The notes beneath the pieces are model-generated. The model saw only the letters and a program-made list of their open reading frames with translations. It was not told where the DNA came from and did no database searches. Positions 1-8,421 of a stretch of 64,000 nucleotides of DNA are shown in pieces. The stretch covers positions 496,001 to 560,000 of the forward strand of contig NZ_SNWD01000001.1 in the NCBI RefSeq assembly GCF_004361835.1, written 5' to 3'. The position numbers and the translations under genes are program-made. The DNA is from Stakelama pacifica (GTDB taxonomy: Bacteria > Pseudomonadota > Alphaproteobacteria > Sphingomonadales > Sphingomonadaceae). The stretch's first letter is position 1; every line of letters starts with the position of its first letter.

Positions 1-1
1 C

Positions 2-361
2 GCGCCGGTCCGCCAAAGCCTTGCGGAGGGCAGACCGCTCGAATGGAAGCGGGTCAATCGCCTGCCCGATTATGTCTATTTCGACCATCATGTGCATGTG
101 AAGAACGGCGTGCCCTGCGCAGCGTGCCATGGCGACGTCCGCACGATGCCGCTGACCCGCCAGACCGCGCCGCTCACCATGGGCTGGTGCGTCGATTGCC
201 ACAAATCGCCGCAGGACCGGATCGTCGCCCCGGAGCGCGAATTCGAAGGATCGCCCTATCGGAACAGAACGGCCAAAGATCGCGCCTTTGCAAAGCTGAC
301 CATGGCGCGAATCGCCCATAGCGGCAGAAATCTGAGGGATTGTTCGGTATGCCATCGCTGA
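2..361 (+). CDS. actA: ActA, multiheme cytochrome c subunit of Alternative Complex III (C-terminal part)
   Basis: This is the 3' end of a gene that enters from the left edge; the frame is open from base 2 to the stop at 359-361. Three c-type heme motifs are visible, CAACH, CVDCH and CSVCH, the last one almost at the C-terminus, as is usual in ActA, which carries about five hemes. ActA is the membrane-anchored periplasmic cytochrome that passes electrons from the quinol-oxidising core to downstream carriers. The N-terminal anchor and the first hemes lie outside the window. It overlaps actB by 13 bases, and the gene order that follows (actB to actF) confirms the assignment. Confidence 0.9.
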   Translation, partial: APVRQSLAEGRPLEWKRVNRLPDYVYFDHHVHVKNGVPCAACHGDVRTMPLTRQTAPLTMGWCVDCHKSPQDRIVAPEREFEGSPYRNRTAKDRAFAKLTMARIAHSGRNLRDCSVCHR

Positions 362-3096
362 GCGGCGATCTCGACCGGCGCACCTTGTTGCAGATGATCG
401 CTGCCGGGGCAGCGGCGAGCGTCGCCGGCTGCTCAGCGCCGAACGAGAAAATCTACCCTTATGTGAATCAGCCCGAGGGCACGCTGCCCGGCAGCATCCG
501 GCGCTATGCGACCGCGCTTCCCTTTGCCGGCTATGGCCGCGGCGTCATGGGGCTGGTGACCGACGGGCGGCCGATCAAGCTGGAAGGACTGGCGGCGCAC
601 CCGGCCAGCCTGGGCGCGACCGACCTGTTCAGCGAAACCGCGCTGCTCGACCTGTTCGATCCGCAGCGCGTGACCGCGCCCGGCGGGCCGCCCGGCCCCA
701 CAAGCTGGGGTGCGGTGGCGCGCACCCTCTATGAACGGCTGCACGGCAGCGACGGGTCGCGGCTCGCGCTGCTGACCGGGCGCATCACCTCGCCGACGAT
801 ATTGCGCGAACTGAAGGCGCTGCGCACCCGCTTTCCCGCGCTTCGCCATGTCGAATGGGAGCCGATCCACGACGATGCGCTGCTCGCCGGGATCGGACAG
901 GCGACCGGGCGCAGCGCGCTTCCCCGTCAACATCTGGCGGAGGCGGACGTCATCGTGTCGCTGGGCGCCGATCCGCTGGGTCCGGGGCCGGAGCAGATCG
1001 CGCTCGCCCGCCACTGGAGCGAACGGCGGCGGCGGCGACCGGCGCCGCGTCTCTATGCGGCGGAGCCGTCGCTGACCGCCACGGGGGCAATGGCCGACCG
1101 CCGGCTGAGCGCGTCGCGCGCCGAACTTGCCGCAATCGCGCATCACCTCGCCGCCGAACTGAGCGGCAGCGGGGCGCGCCCCGAACTGAGCAGCGCGGCA
1201 AGCGATTTCGCGCGCGCCGCCGCGCGAGATCTCGCTACGGCAAAGGGCCGGGCGCTGCTGCTGGCCGGACACGATCAGCCCGCCGATATGCACGCTTTCG
1301 CCGCATGGGCGAACGATCTGCTCCAAGCGCCCGTCGATTACATCGCGCCGATCGCCTCGCCCGCGCCGCACCGCCGATCGCTCGAGGCGCTCAGCGGCGC
1401 GATGCATGGCGGCGCGATCGACACGCTGATCGTGCTCGATTCCAACCCGGTCTATTCCGCGCCGCCCGCAATCGACTTTGCAGGGGGTATGGAAAAGGTC
1501 GCCTGCACGATCACTGCCACCGCGTTTCCGAACGAGACCGCTGCGCGTTCGACCTGGCGGCTGCCGCTCAGCCATCCGCTGGAGGAATGGAATGACTGGC
1601 GCGGGCCGGATGGCACTGCCTCTATCGCCCAGCCGCTCGTACGCCGTTTCTATGACAGTCGCAGCGCCGCCGATATTGTGGCGCTGATCCGCGATCCCGC
1701 GGCCGACGCCGACAGCCATGGCCGGGTGCGCGCAAGCTGGGCCGATCTGACCGACCAGGCATGGATTGCCGCGGTGGCGCGCGGCGTGGTCCCGAACAGC
1801 GCCGCTCCGACTTTGCCGCACACCGGTGCGACGCGCATTCTGCCCGATATTCCGCAACCGATCGGCCCCGAACTGCAAATCCGCCCCTCGCCCACCCTCT
1901 GGGACGGCAGCCATGCGCATAATGCCTGGGTACAGGAATGCCCGGACAGCATCACCAAGGAAGTCTGGGGGGCGAGTGTTCGCTGTCATCCGGCCGATAT
2001 GGCCGAATGGGACGTTGCGGACGGCGAAACGCTCCGCATCGAAAGCGGCGATCGTGCCGTAACGCTGGCCGCCCGCGCCGCGTCGGGGCAGCGGCGCGGC
2101 GTCGTGACGATCCTCACCGGCTATGGGCGAAGCGACAGCGGCCCGGTCGCCAACGGAATCGGCGCCAATGCATGGCGCATGGTCGATGCCGATCGCCTGA
2201 CATTATCGCCCGCCGACAGCAGCGAAACCGTGGTCAGCACGCAGGCCGTGTTCGCGATCGAGGGCGCGCTCGCCAGCATCTTCCCCATCGTCGCGCCGGG
2301 CGAAGCGATGCCCGGAAAAGAGGCGCAGGCGACGCTGCTCCCCAACCACGCCGCCACCGACGCCCCTGCCCAACAATGGGCGATGGTCATCGACAATGAT
2401 GTCTGTATCGGCTGCAATGCCTGTGTCGTCGCCTGTCAGGCCGAAAACAACGTTCCCGTGATCGGTCCGGAGGAAATGGCGGCGGGGCGAGACATGCACT
2501 GGCTGCGCGTCGACCGCTATGAAGTAAGCGCGGAAGGCGCGACCGGTTTTCAGCCGGTTCCTTGCATGCATTGCGAAAAGGCGCCGTGCGAGCCCGTCTG
2601 CCCGGTCGAGGCGTCCGTGCATGACAGCGAAGGGCTGAACCTTCAGGTTTATAATCGCTGCATCGGTACGCGCACCTGCGAAGCCAATTGCCCCTATCGG
2701 GTGCGGCGGTTCAACTTTTTCGACTATGCCGAACGCTCGGTCTGGGGCGATGAGGATCCGGCATCGGTTACCGCCCAGCGCAACCCCAATGTCACCGTGC
2801 GCGGACGCGGTGTCATGGAAAAATGCACATATTGCATCCAGCGCATCTCCGCCGCCGAACATGATGCGGACGCGAACCATCACCCGGTCGGAAAGGTCGT
2901 GACCGCGTGTCAGGCGGCCTGCCCGACCCATGCCATCAGCTTCGGCAGCATCGCTGATCCGGCGAGCGAGGTTTCGCGGCAAAAAGAAGATCCGCGCCAT
3001 TATGCGCTGCTGGAGGAACTGGGGACGAAACCGCGCACAACCTATCTTGCCCGCACGCTGAACGATGGGAAGCGCCATCAAGAGGACAAAGCGTGA
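349..3096 (+). CDS. actB: ActB, fused molybdopterin-like and iron-sulfur subunit of Alternative Complex III
   Basis: This is a protein of about 915 residues. The N-terminus carries a twin-arginine-like stretch (DRRTLLQMIAAGAA) followed by a Gly-Cys. A long region resembling the molybdopterin oxidoreductase fold follows; in this family it is known to lack the cofactor. From about residue 685 there is a ferredoxin-like domain with clusters such as CIGCNACVVACQ, CMHCEKAPCEPVCP, CEANCP and CTYCIQR. I place the start at the ATG at 349 rather than the TTG at 340 because GAGGG lies at a workable distance. The stop overlaps the next start in a TGATG. It supplies the electron wire of the complex. The known family gives the function; the subunit order supports it. 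Confidence 0.93.
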   Translation: MPSLSGDLDRRTLLQMIAAGAAASVAGCSAPNEKIYPYVNQPEGTLPGSIRRYATALPFAGYGRGVMGLVTDGRPIKLEGLAAHPASLGATDLFSETALLDLFDPQRVTAPGGPPGPTSWGAVARTLYERLHGSDGSRLALLTGRITSPTILRELKALRTRFPALRHVEWEPIHDDALLAGIGQATGRSALPRQHLAEADVIVSLGADPLGPGPEQIALARHWSERRRRRPAPRLYAAEPSLTATGAMADRRLSASRAELAAIAHHLAAELSGSGARPELSSAASDFARAAARDLATAKGRALLLAGHDQPADMHAFAAWANDLLQAPVDYIAPIASPAPHRRSLEALSGAMHGGAIDTLIVLDSNPVYSAPPAIDFAGGMEKVACTITATAFPNETAARSTWRLPLSHPLEEWNDWRGPDGTASIAQPLVRRFYDSRSAADIVALIRDPAADADSHGRVRASWADLTDQAWIAAVARGVVPNSAAPTLPHTGATRILPDIPQPIGPELQIRPSPTLWDGSHAHNAWVQECPDSITKEVWGASVRCHPADMAEWDVADGETLRIESGDRAVTLAARAASGQRRGVVTILTGYGRSDSGPVANGIGANAWRMVDADRLTLSPADSSETVVSTQAVFAIEGALASIFPIVAPGEAMPGKEAQATLLPNHAATDAPAQQWAMVIDNDVCIGCNACVVACQAENNVPVIGPEEMAAGRDMHWLRVDRYEVSAEGATGFQPVPCMHCEKAPCEPVCPVEASVHDSEGLNLQVYNRCIGTRTCEANCPYRVRRFNFFDYAERSVWGDEDPASVTAQRNPNVTVRGRGVMEKCTYCIQRISAAEHDADANHHPVGKVVTACQAACPTHAISFGSIADPASEVSRQKEDPRHYALLEELGTKPRTTYLARTLNDGKRHQEDKA

Positions 3097-4463
3097 TGGA
3101 GGCGCATGTCCGCGACACCGGCCGGCGATGGACGCTGCCTTCGGTCACCGGTTTCGACCATGTCACCGAAACCGTGCTCACTCCGCTGATGGACCGCCGG
3201 GCGAGCCGCAATTACTGGATCGCGTTCGGGATCAGCTTCGTGATTGCCGCGATAGGGTTTTTCGCGATCGGCTGGTCGATCACAGTCGGGCCGGGCTTAT
3301 GGGGCAATAATACATCGGTCGTCTGGGGCTTTCCGATCGCCAATTATGTCTGGTGGATCGGCATCGGCAATGCGGGCACGCTGATCTCTTCGCTGCTGCT
3401 GCTCACGCGCCAGCATTGGCGCGCGTCGATCAACCGCTTTGCCGAAGCGATGACGCTGTTCGCCGTGTCGATGGCAGGCATCTTCCCGATCCTGCATCTC
3501 GGGCGCCAGACCTATTTCTACTGGATGGCACCCTATCCCAGCACCATGACGATCTGGCCGCAATGGCGCAGCGCGCTCGTCTGGGATTTCTGGGCGATCC
3601 TTTGCTATTTGCTGTTTTCGATCCTGTTCTTCTATGTCGGGCTGATCCCCGATCTCGCCGCGCTGCGCGACCGGCCGGGGCGGACCGGCTGGCGCAAATT
3701 CTACGGCTTTCTCGCCATGGGCTGGCAGGGCAGCGCGAAGCAATGGCGCGCTCAGGAACGGCTGCATCGGTCGCTTGCCGTGCTTGCAGTACCACTGGTC
3801 TGCTCGGTCCATTCGATCGTCGGGCTGGACTTCGCGGCGAGCCTGACGCCCGGCTGGATCGAAAGCATCTTCCCGCCTTATTTCGTCGTCGGCGCACTGT
3901 TTTCGGGCTTTGCCGTGGTCGTGCTGATCGCGCTCGTGCTGCGCTGGGCAATGCAGCTCGACGGAATCATCGTGCCGGCGCATTTCGACGCGATGGCGAA
4001 GATCCTCCTCGCCGCCTCGGTGGTGATGGGCGCGTCCTATTGCAGCGAATGGTTCACTGCCGCCTGGAGCGGGGAAGCAGCCGAGCTGCGCATCGTCGAT
4101 TTCGAATTTAACGGTGCTTACCGGCCGCTGTATCTGGCGATGCTCGCCTGTAATGTGCTCAGCCCACAGCTCTTCTGGGTGCCCCGCCTGCGCACGCATG
4201 TGCCGACGCTGATCGGCGTGTCCCTGGCGGTGTTGATCGGCATGTGGCTCGAACGCATCCTCATCATCATGGAGACGCTGTCGACCGGCTATATGCCGAG
4301 CTTTTTCCGGCTCTATTCGGCGACGTTCGTCGATTTCGCGATCCTTGCCGGAACGCTCGCTGCCTTTGTCTGGCTCTTCCTCGTCTTCGCCCGGATCATC
4401 CCGGTCTGTTCGCTCTACGAAACGCGCAAATTGCTCGCCAGCGAGCGGAGCGCGCAATCATGA
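3096..4463 (+). CDS. actC: ActC, NrfD-like integral membrane subunit of Alternative Complex III
   Basis: The protein has about 455 residues and around ten hydrophobic segments; the N-terminal soluble part is short. NrfD/PsrC-type membrane subunits bind the quinol headgroup near the iron-sulfur subunit, so this is the likely quinol-oxidising site. A GTG at 3093 could also initiate, but the ATG at 3096 overlaps the actB stop as TGATG, the usual coupling arrangement in this operon. The 3' end overlaps actD in an ATGA. ActF further down is a second, related membrane subunit. Confidence 0.92.
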   Translation: MEAHVRDTGRRWTLPSVTGFDHVTETVLTPLMDRRASRNYWIAFGISFVIAAIGFFAIGWSITVGPGLWGNNTSVVWGFPIANYVWWIGIGNAGTLISSLLLLTRQHWRASINRFAEAMTLFAVSMAGIFPILHLGRQTYFYWMAPYPSTMTIWPQWRSALVWDFWAILCYLLFSILFFYVGLIPDLAALRDRPGRTGWRKFYGFLAMGWQGSAKQWRAQERLHRSLAVLAVPLVCSVHSIVGLDFAASLTPGWIESIFPPYFVVGALFSGFAVVVLIALVLRWAMQLDGIIVPAHFDAMAKILLAASVVMGASYCSEWFTAAWSGEAAELRIVDFEFNGAYRPLYLAMLACNVLSPQLFWVPRLRTHVPTLIGVSLAVLIGMWLERILIIMETLSTGYMPSFFRLYSATFVDFAILAGTLAAFVWLFLVFARIIPVCSLYETRKLLASERSAQS

Positions 4464-4978
4464 GCCATGTTGCCATCGCGCTTGCCCGGTTCGACGATGA
4501 AAGCCCGTTCATCCGCGCGCGCACCCGCGCGCATGCCGAGGGCTTCGATATTCTCGGCGAATGGGGGCCATATGCGTCGGATATCTTCAGCGATCCCGAC
4601 GATACCCGGCCGATCGTGTGGACGGTCGCGATCACCGGCATCATCGGCGCGGTGGCGATGTTCGCGCTCGCGACCTTCACCACCTATGCCTATCCGTTCA
4701 ACAGCGGCGACCGGCCTTTGTTCAGCTGGCAGGTATTTCTGATCCCCGCCACCGAATTTCTGGCGCTTGCCGGGGCGATCGGCGGGATGATCGCGCTGTT
4801 CCTGAAGGCTGGCCTGACCCGGCTCAACCATCCGGCATTCGATCTGGAAGAAGTCGCGCATGCCTCACGCGACAGTTTCGTGCTTGTGCTTGGCTGCGAC
4901 AGCGGAAGCCGCGCCAATCTGGCGATCGACCTGCTGGCCCAGACCGGCGCTTTCCACACCCGGCTGGTGGAGGCGTGA
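4460..4978 (+). CDS. actD: ActD, membrane subunit of Alternative Complex III
   Basis: The protein has 172 residues. Two hydrophobic segments in the middle (about residues 55-75 and 90-110) are followed by a C-terminal soluble part of roughly 55 residues ending in LVEA. Family members are known as DUF3341 proteins that pack against ActC. The start ATG at 4460 overlaps the actC stop (ATGA) and the stop at 4976-4978 overlaps the actE start. The identification rests on the position between actC and actE, the size and the two-helix layout. Confidence 0.9.
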   Translation: MSHVAIALARFDDESPFIRARTRAHAEGFDILGEWGPYASDIFSDPDDTRPIVWTVAITGIIGAVAMFALATFTTYAYPFNSGDRPLFSWQVFLIPATEFLALAGAIGGMIALFLKAGLTRLNHPAFDLEEVAHASRDSFVLVLGCDSGSRANLAIDLLAQTGAFHTRLVEA

Positions 4979-5472
4979 TGCGTCCGGCTCTGCTCCTTGC
5001 GCCTGCGCTCCTGATCGGCGGCTGCGACCTGTCGATGAAGGAACAGCCGCGCTACGACCGGATGGAAAGCCCGCAGCTTTGGCGGGACGGCCCGGTGCGG
5101 CAGCATCCGCCCGAAGGAACGATCGCGCAGGGCGATCTGGCGCGCGCGCAGGCGCTCGCCACCCCGCCGCCGCTCACCCGTGCGCTGCTCGACCGGGGGG
5201 AACAGCGCTACAGGATTTACTGTTCGGTCTGTCACGGAGCGCGCGGCGAAGGCGACGGGCCGGTGGTGAAGCGCGGCTTTCCGCCCCCGCCTTCCTATCA
5301 CAGCGCGCGGCTCGAAGATGCGCCGCCGCGTTACATCGTCGATGTTATCACCCATGGCTATGGCGCGATGTACAGCTATGCCGACCGGATCGATCCGAAG
5401 GACCGCTGGGTAATCGCTGCATATGTAAAGGCGTTGCAGGCGGCCGGCCCGCGCCGGGAGCCGGGGAAATGA
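4978..5472 (+). CDS. actE: ActE, monoheme cytochrome c subunit of Alternative Complex III
   Basis: This 164-residue protein starts with a short hydrophobic leader ending in a lipobox-like IGGC, so it is probably a lipoprotein on the periplasmic face. One heme motif, CSVCHG, is followed by the GARGEGDGPVV stretch typical of ActE and related cytochrome c domains; a distal Met ligand is likely in the MYSYADR region. It receives electrons from the ActA/ActB chain or hands them to the oxidase. It overlaps actD by one base and actF by four. Confidence 0.92.
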   Translation: MRPALLLAPALLIGGCDLSMKEQPRYDRMESPQLWRDGPVRQHPPEGTIAQGDLARAQALATPPPLTRALLDRGEQRYRIYCSVCHGARGEGDGPVVKRGFPPPPSYHSARLEDAPPRYIVDVITHGYGAMYSYADRIDPKDRWVIAAYVKALQAAGPRREPGK

Positions 5473-6404
5473 TCCGGCCGTGGATGATCGGCGCGATCGG
5501 CGCGATCGGGATGGCATTGCTGCTGCCCGTCGCGCCGCATTCGGTCGCGACCGGATGGCGCGCGGCTTTCCTTACAGCGAGCGCACCCATATTCGGCGCG
5601 GTGCTGATGCTGATGATCGCGCGGGTGGTGGTGACCGACTGGTCGCCGCTGGCCCCGCTCACGCTCGCGCTGCCGATGATCCTGCTCTTCGGCCTGCTGA
5701 TCCTGCCCGCGCAATTTGCGGCGGAGGTGCCCGACCATCTCCGGCTCTGGGCAAGTCCCTGGGCAATCGCGCTGCGTACGCTGATCGCGATCGCAGCGCT
5801 ATGGTTCGCCGCCGCCCGGTTGCGGGGCGGCGCCTCGCGCAGCTTCGCGGCGGTCGCGCTGACGCTCTGGACGATGCTCATCACCTATATCGCCTATGAT
5901 TGGATGCTGGGCGGCGATCCGGGCCATCCGGCGACGGCGGTCGGCATGATGCTCACTGTCGAGCAGGTCGGTGGCGCCTGCGCCGCGCTGCTCATTCTGG
6001 GGCATGGCGAAACAAAGCTGCGGCGCGACCTGTCCTATCTGCTGATCGCTGCCGCTCTTGGCCTTAGCTACATGATTTTCATGGATTATCTTATCAAATG
6101 GTATGCCGATCTGCCGAGCCAGGTCGATTGGTATCTGAAGCGCGATCACGCGATGGCACTGCTCGCCGCTGCCGGGCTGTGTTTCGGTCTGTTTGGCCCG
6201 ATCCTCGCGCTGGTTTTTGCGAGGGGTGAGCAGGGCCGCCGAATCGCCGGAGGATCGGCGCTGTTCGGCCTGCTGCTCATCAATCTCTGGTGGGTCGCCG
6301 CCGACTGGATCGCTGCGCTGGCGGCGCTCTTCGGCCTGATCTGGGTGGGATTCTGGGGACAGGCGCTCGGCGCGCGGCGCAGCGGGGAGCAGGCGCATGG
6401 CTGA
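5469..6404 (+). CDS. actF: ActF, second NrfD-like membrane subunit of Alternative Complex III
   Basis: The 311-residue protein is almost entirely hydrophobic, with about nine or ten predicted membrane segments and very short loops. ActF is the companion of ActC in the membrane part of the complex. This copy is shorter than many described ActF proteins (often about 400 residues), so a helix may be missing or the family is compact in this lineage. The start overlaps the actE stop (ATGA), and the end overlaps the next gene by eight bases. Confidence 0.88.
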   Translation: MIRPWMIGAIGAIGMALLLPVAPHSVATGWRAAFLTASAPIFGAVLMLMIARVVVTDWSPLAPLTLALPMILLFGLLILPAQFAAEVPDHLRLWASPWAIALRTLIAIAALWFAAARLRGGASRSFAAVALTLWTMLITYIAYDWMLGGDPGHPATAVGMMLTVEQVGGACAALLILGHGETKLRRDLSYLLIAAALGLSYMIFMDYLIKWYADLPSQVDWYLKRDHAMALLAAAGLCFGLFGPILALVFARGEQGRRIAGGSALFGLLLINLWWVAADWIAALAALFGLIWVGFWGQALGARRSGEQAHG

Positions 6405-6720
6405 CGAACCGCAATCCCGCCACGAAAGCTGGCAGATCGAGCGTCCCGGCCGGGTGGCGCTGGTGGCGATCGCAGTCCCGCTGGTGCTGTTGCTGATCCT
6501 CCTCGGTGCCGGGCGCTGGTTCGAAACGACGATCGGCAAACGTACCTTTCGCCCGCCCGAGACCTTTCCCGCCCCCGGCCTCGTGGAAACAATCACTCGC
6601 CCGACCGGGGACGGCGTCCCGCCCCGCCCTGCCGGATCCGTACGCGACCCGGAGGTGGAGCTTGCGAAGAACCGACTGCTCGCGAGCGGCATCGAGCATT
6701 GGGAGGATGCACCGCAATGA
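6397..6720 (+). CDS. small single-span membrane protein in the ACIII/caa3 operon
   Basis: I do not recognise a named family. The protein has 107 residues: a charged N-terminus, one strong membrane segment at about residues 19-41 (VALVAIAVPLVLLLILLGAG), then a proline-rich, charged, presumably periplasmic tail of about 65 residues with no cysteine or heme motif. It overlaps actF by eight bases and the SCO gene by four, so it is translated with them. Position and topology suggest an accessory subunit or assembly factor of ACIII or of the oxidase; that is inference only. Confidence 0.75.
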   Translation: MADEPQSRHESWQIERPGRVALVAIAVPLVLLLILLGAGRWFETTIGKRTFRPPETFPAPGLVETITRPTGDGVPPRPAGSVRDPEVELAKNRLLASGIEHWEDAPQ

Positions 6721-7508
6721 AATGGCTCGCCGCTCTGTCGCTGCTGCTGATCCTCCCCGTTCAACCGGCGTCCGCCCGGCTGAGCCACGCAGACATCGCC
6801 GCGGCCGGGATCGATCCGCCCGCCGATGCCCGCATTCCGCGCGACACGCGCTGGACCGATCAGCATGGGCAGAGCGTCCGGCTGGGCGATGTGATCGGTG
6901 GAAAGCCAGTCGTGCTGCTCTTCGCCGATTATACCTGCGGCCATGTCTGCGGTCCCGGCATGACGCTGACCGGCGGTGCGCTTGCCGATGGAACGCTCAT
7001 GCCGGGGCGCGATGTCGCTTTCGTCATTCTCGGCCTCGACCCGAAGGACGGTCCGACGCAGGCGCGCGCCATGGCCGCCGCGCGGCTTAAGGGCCTGCCG
7101 CAGGTCGCGCGCGCCGCGCAGCTGCTGAGCGGCGACCGGGAAACGGTCGCGCGTGCCGAACGCGCGCTCGGCTTCACTGCCGTATATGACCCGGCAACCG
7201 ACCAGTTCGCGCACGATGCCTCTGCCTATATCTTCAACGTGAAAGGCGAGCTGACCGCGCTGCTTCCCGAAACCGCGCTGGTCGCGCCGGTGCTCCACAA
7301 AGCGCTGGAATCGGCCGGCGACGTGAAAGCGAAACAGCAACAGGGGATCATCGCGCATATCGCCACCGTCTGTTACGGCTTTGCGGCGGCGCACGGTATA
7401 TATGGGCGAAGCATCGTCACCGCGTTGCAGATCGGCGGCATGCTGATGATCCTCGGCTTCGGCTTCTTCTTCCTGCGCATGGCGAGGAGGCACCGCGATG
7501 CTGCCTGA
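6717..7508 (+). CDS. SCO1/SenC-family copper chaperone for cytochrome oxidase
   Basis: The 263-residue protein has a signal peptide (MKWLAALSLLLILPVQPASA) and a thioredoxin-like domain. The copper-binding CxxxC is at about residues 74-78 (CGHVC), and the later conserved His is in FAHDASAYIF. SCO proteins deliver copper to the CuA site of oxidase subunit II, which is encoded immediately downstream. A C-terminal hydrophobic segment (about residues 232-252, LQIGGMLMILGFGFFFL) is unusual for SCO, which normally has only an N-terminal anchor; it may anchor the processed protein at the other end. The gene overlaps ctaC by 11 bases. Confidence 0.9.
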   Translation: MKWLAALSLLLILPVQPASARLSHADIAAAGIDPPADARIPRDTRWTDQHGQSVRLGDVIGGKPVVLLFADYTCGHVCGPGMTLTGGALADGTLMPGRDVAFVILGLDPKDGPTQARAMAAARLKGLPQVARAAQLLSGDRETVARAERALGFTAVYDPATDQFAHDASAYIFNVKGELTALLPETALVAPVLHKALESAGDVKAKQQQGIIAHIATVCYGFAAAHGIYGRSIVTALQIGGMLMILGFGFFFLRMARRHRDAA

Positions 7509-8421
7509 TGCCTCCACCCTCGCCCCGCGCATCGATCATCTGCTCTGGCTGCTGATCGGGCTTTCGGGTGCGATCGTGCTGCTGGTCGTCGCGCTCATCA
7601 TCGGCTTTTCGATCAAATATCGGCGCGGATCGACGGCGAAGCGAGGGCAATTGCCCGGATGGCTCGCCCGCGATGTCGAAATCGGCTGGACCGCCGCCAT
7701 CTTCTTCGTCGCGATCTTCCTGTTCTGGTTCGCCGCGACGACCGAAACCTCGCAATATGAAGTGCCCAAAGATGCCATGGAGGTCCATGTCGTCGCCAAA
7801 CAATGGATGTGGAAACTCGAACATCCCAATGGCCGGCGAGAGATCAACGCGCTGCACATTCCCGTCGGCGTGCCCGTCCGGCTGGTGATGACGTCGCAGG
7901 ATGTGATTCACAGCTTTTTCGTGCCTGCCTTTCGCATCAAACAGGATGTGCTGCCCGGCCGCTATACCGAAACCTGGTTTCAGGCGACGAGGCCGGGCAC
8001 CTATCATCTGCTGTGCGCCGAATATTGCGGCACCGATCATTCGCAGATGACCGGCGGCATCGTGGTGATGCCGCGCGCCGACTATGCCCGGTGGAGCGAG
8101 GGTACGGACGATACCGGCACGCTGGCACAACAGGGGGCACGCCTCTTCCAGCGGCTGGGTTGTACCGGATGCCACGGCAATTCGGCGCGGGTGCGCGCGC
8201 CGTCGCTCAACGGAGTCTATGGCCGGATGCAGCCGATGAACGATGGCGGCTTTCGGCGCGCTGACGAACAATATCTCCACGATTCGATCGTCCGCCCGCA
8301 AAAGGATGTGGTCGCGGGCTATCAGCCGGTGATGCCCAGCTATCAGGGGATCGCCAGCGAAGGCGATATCATCCTGCTGATCGCCTATCTCAAATCGCCC
8401 GACGGAGGGGATGTGCAATGA
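7498..8421 (+). CDS. ctaC: caa3-type cytochrome c oxidase subunit II with fused cytochrome c domain
   Basis: The 307-residue protein has two N-terminal membrane helices, a cupredoxin domain and a cytochrome c domain. The CuA ligands are present in CAEYCGTDHSQM at about residue 173. The heme motif CTGCH follows at about residue 222. The fusion means that no separate soluble cytochrome c is strictly needed: the complex can take electrons directly from ACIII. It overlaps the SCO gene upstream and the ctaD start downstream by four bases. Confidence 0.95.
   Translation: MLPDASTLAPRIDHLLWLLIGLSGAIVLLVVALIIGFSIKYRRGSTAKRGQLPGWLARDVEIGWTAAIFFVAIFLFWFAATTETSQYEVPKDAMEVHVVAKQWMWKLEHPNGRREINALHIPVGVPVRLVMTSQDVIHSFFVPAFRIKQDVLPGRYTETWFQATRPGTYHLLCAEYCGTDHSQMTGGIVVMPRADYARWSEGTDDTGTLAQQGARLFQRLGCTGCHGNSARVRAPSLNGVYGRMQPMNDGGFRRADEQYLHDSIVRPQKDVVAGYQPVMPSYQGIASEGDIILLIAYLKSPDGGDVQ

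Noticed and set aside
433..1989. Long open frame on the minus strand opposite actB (about 518 codons)
   Set aside because: It is Arg-rich, has no family features and mirrors the codon bias of the well supported actB gene. The same holds for other long antisense frames, for example opposite xylD, the sugar transporter and GH3 genes.
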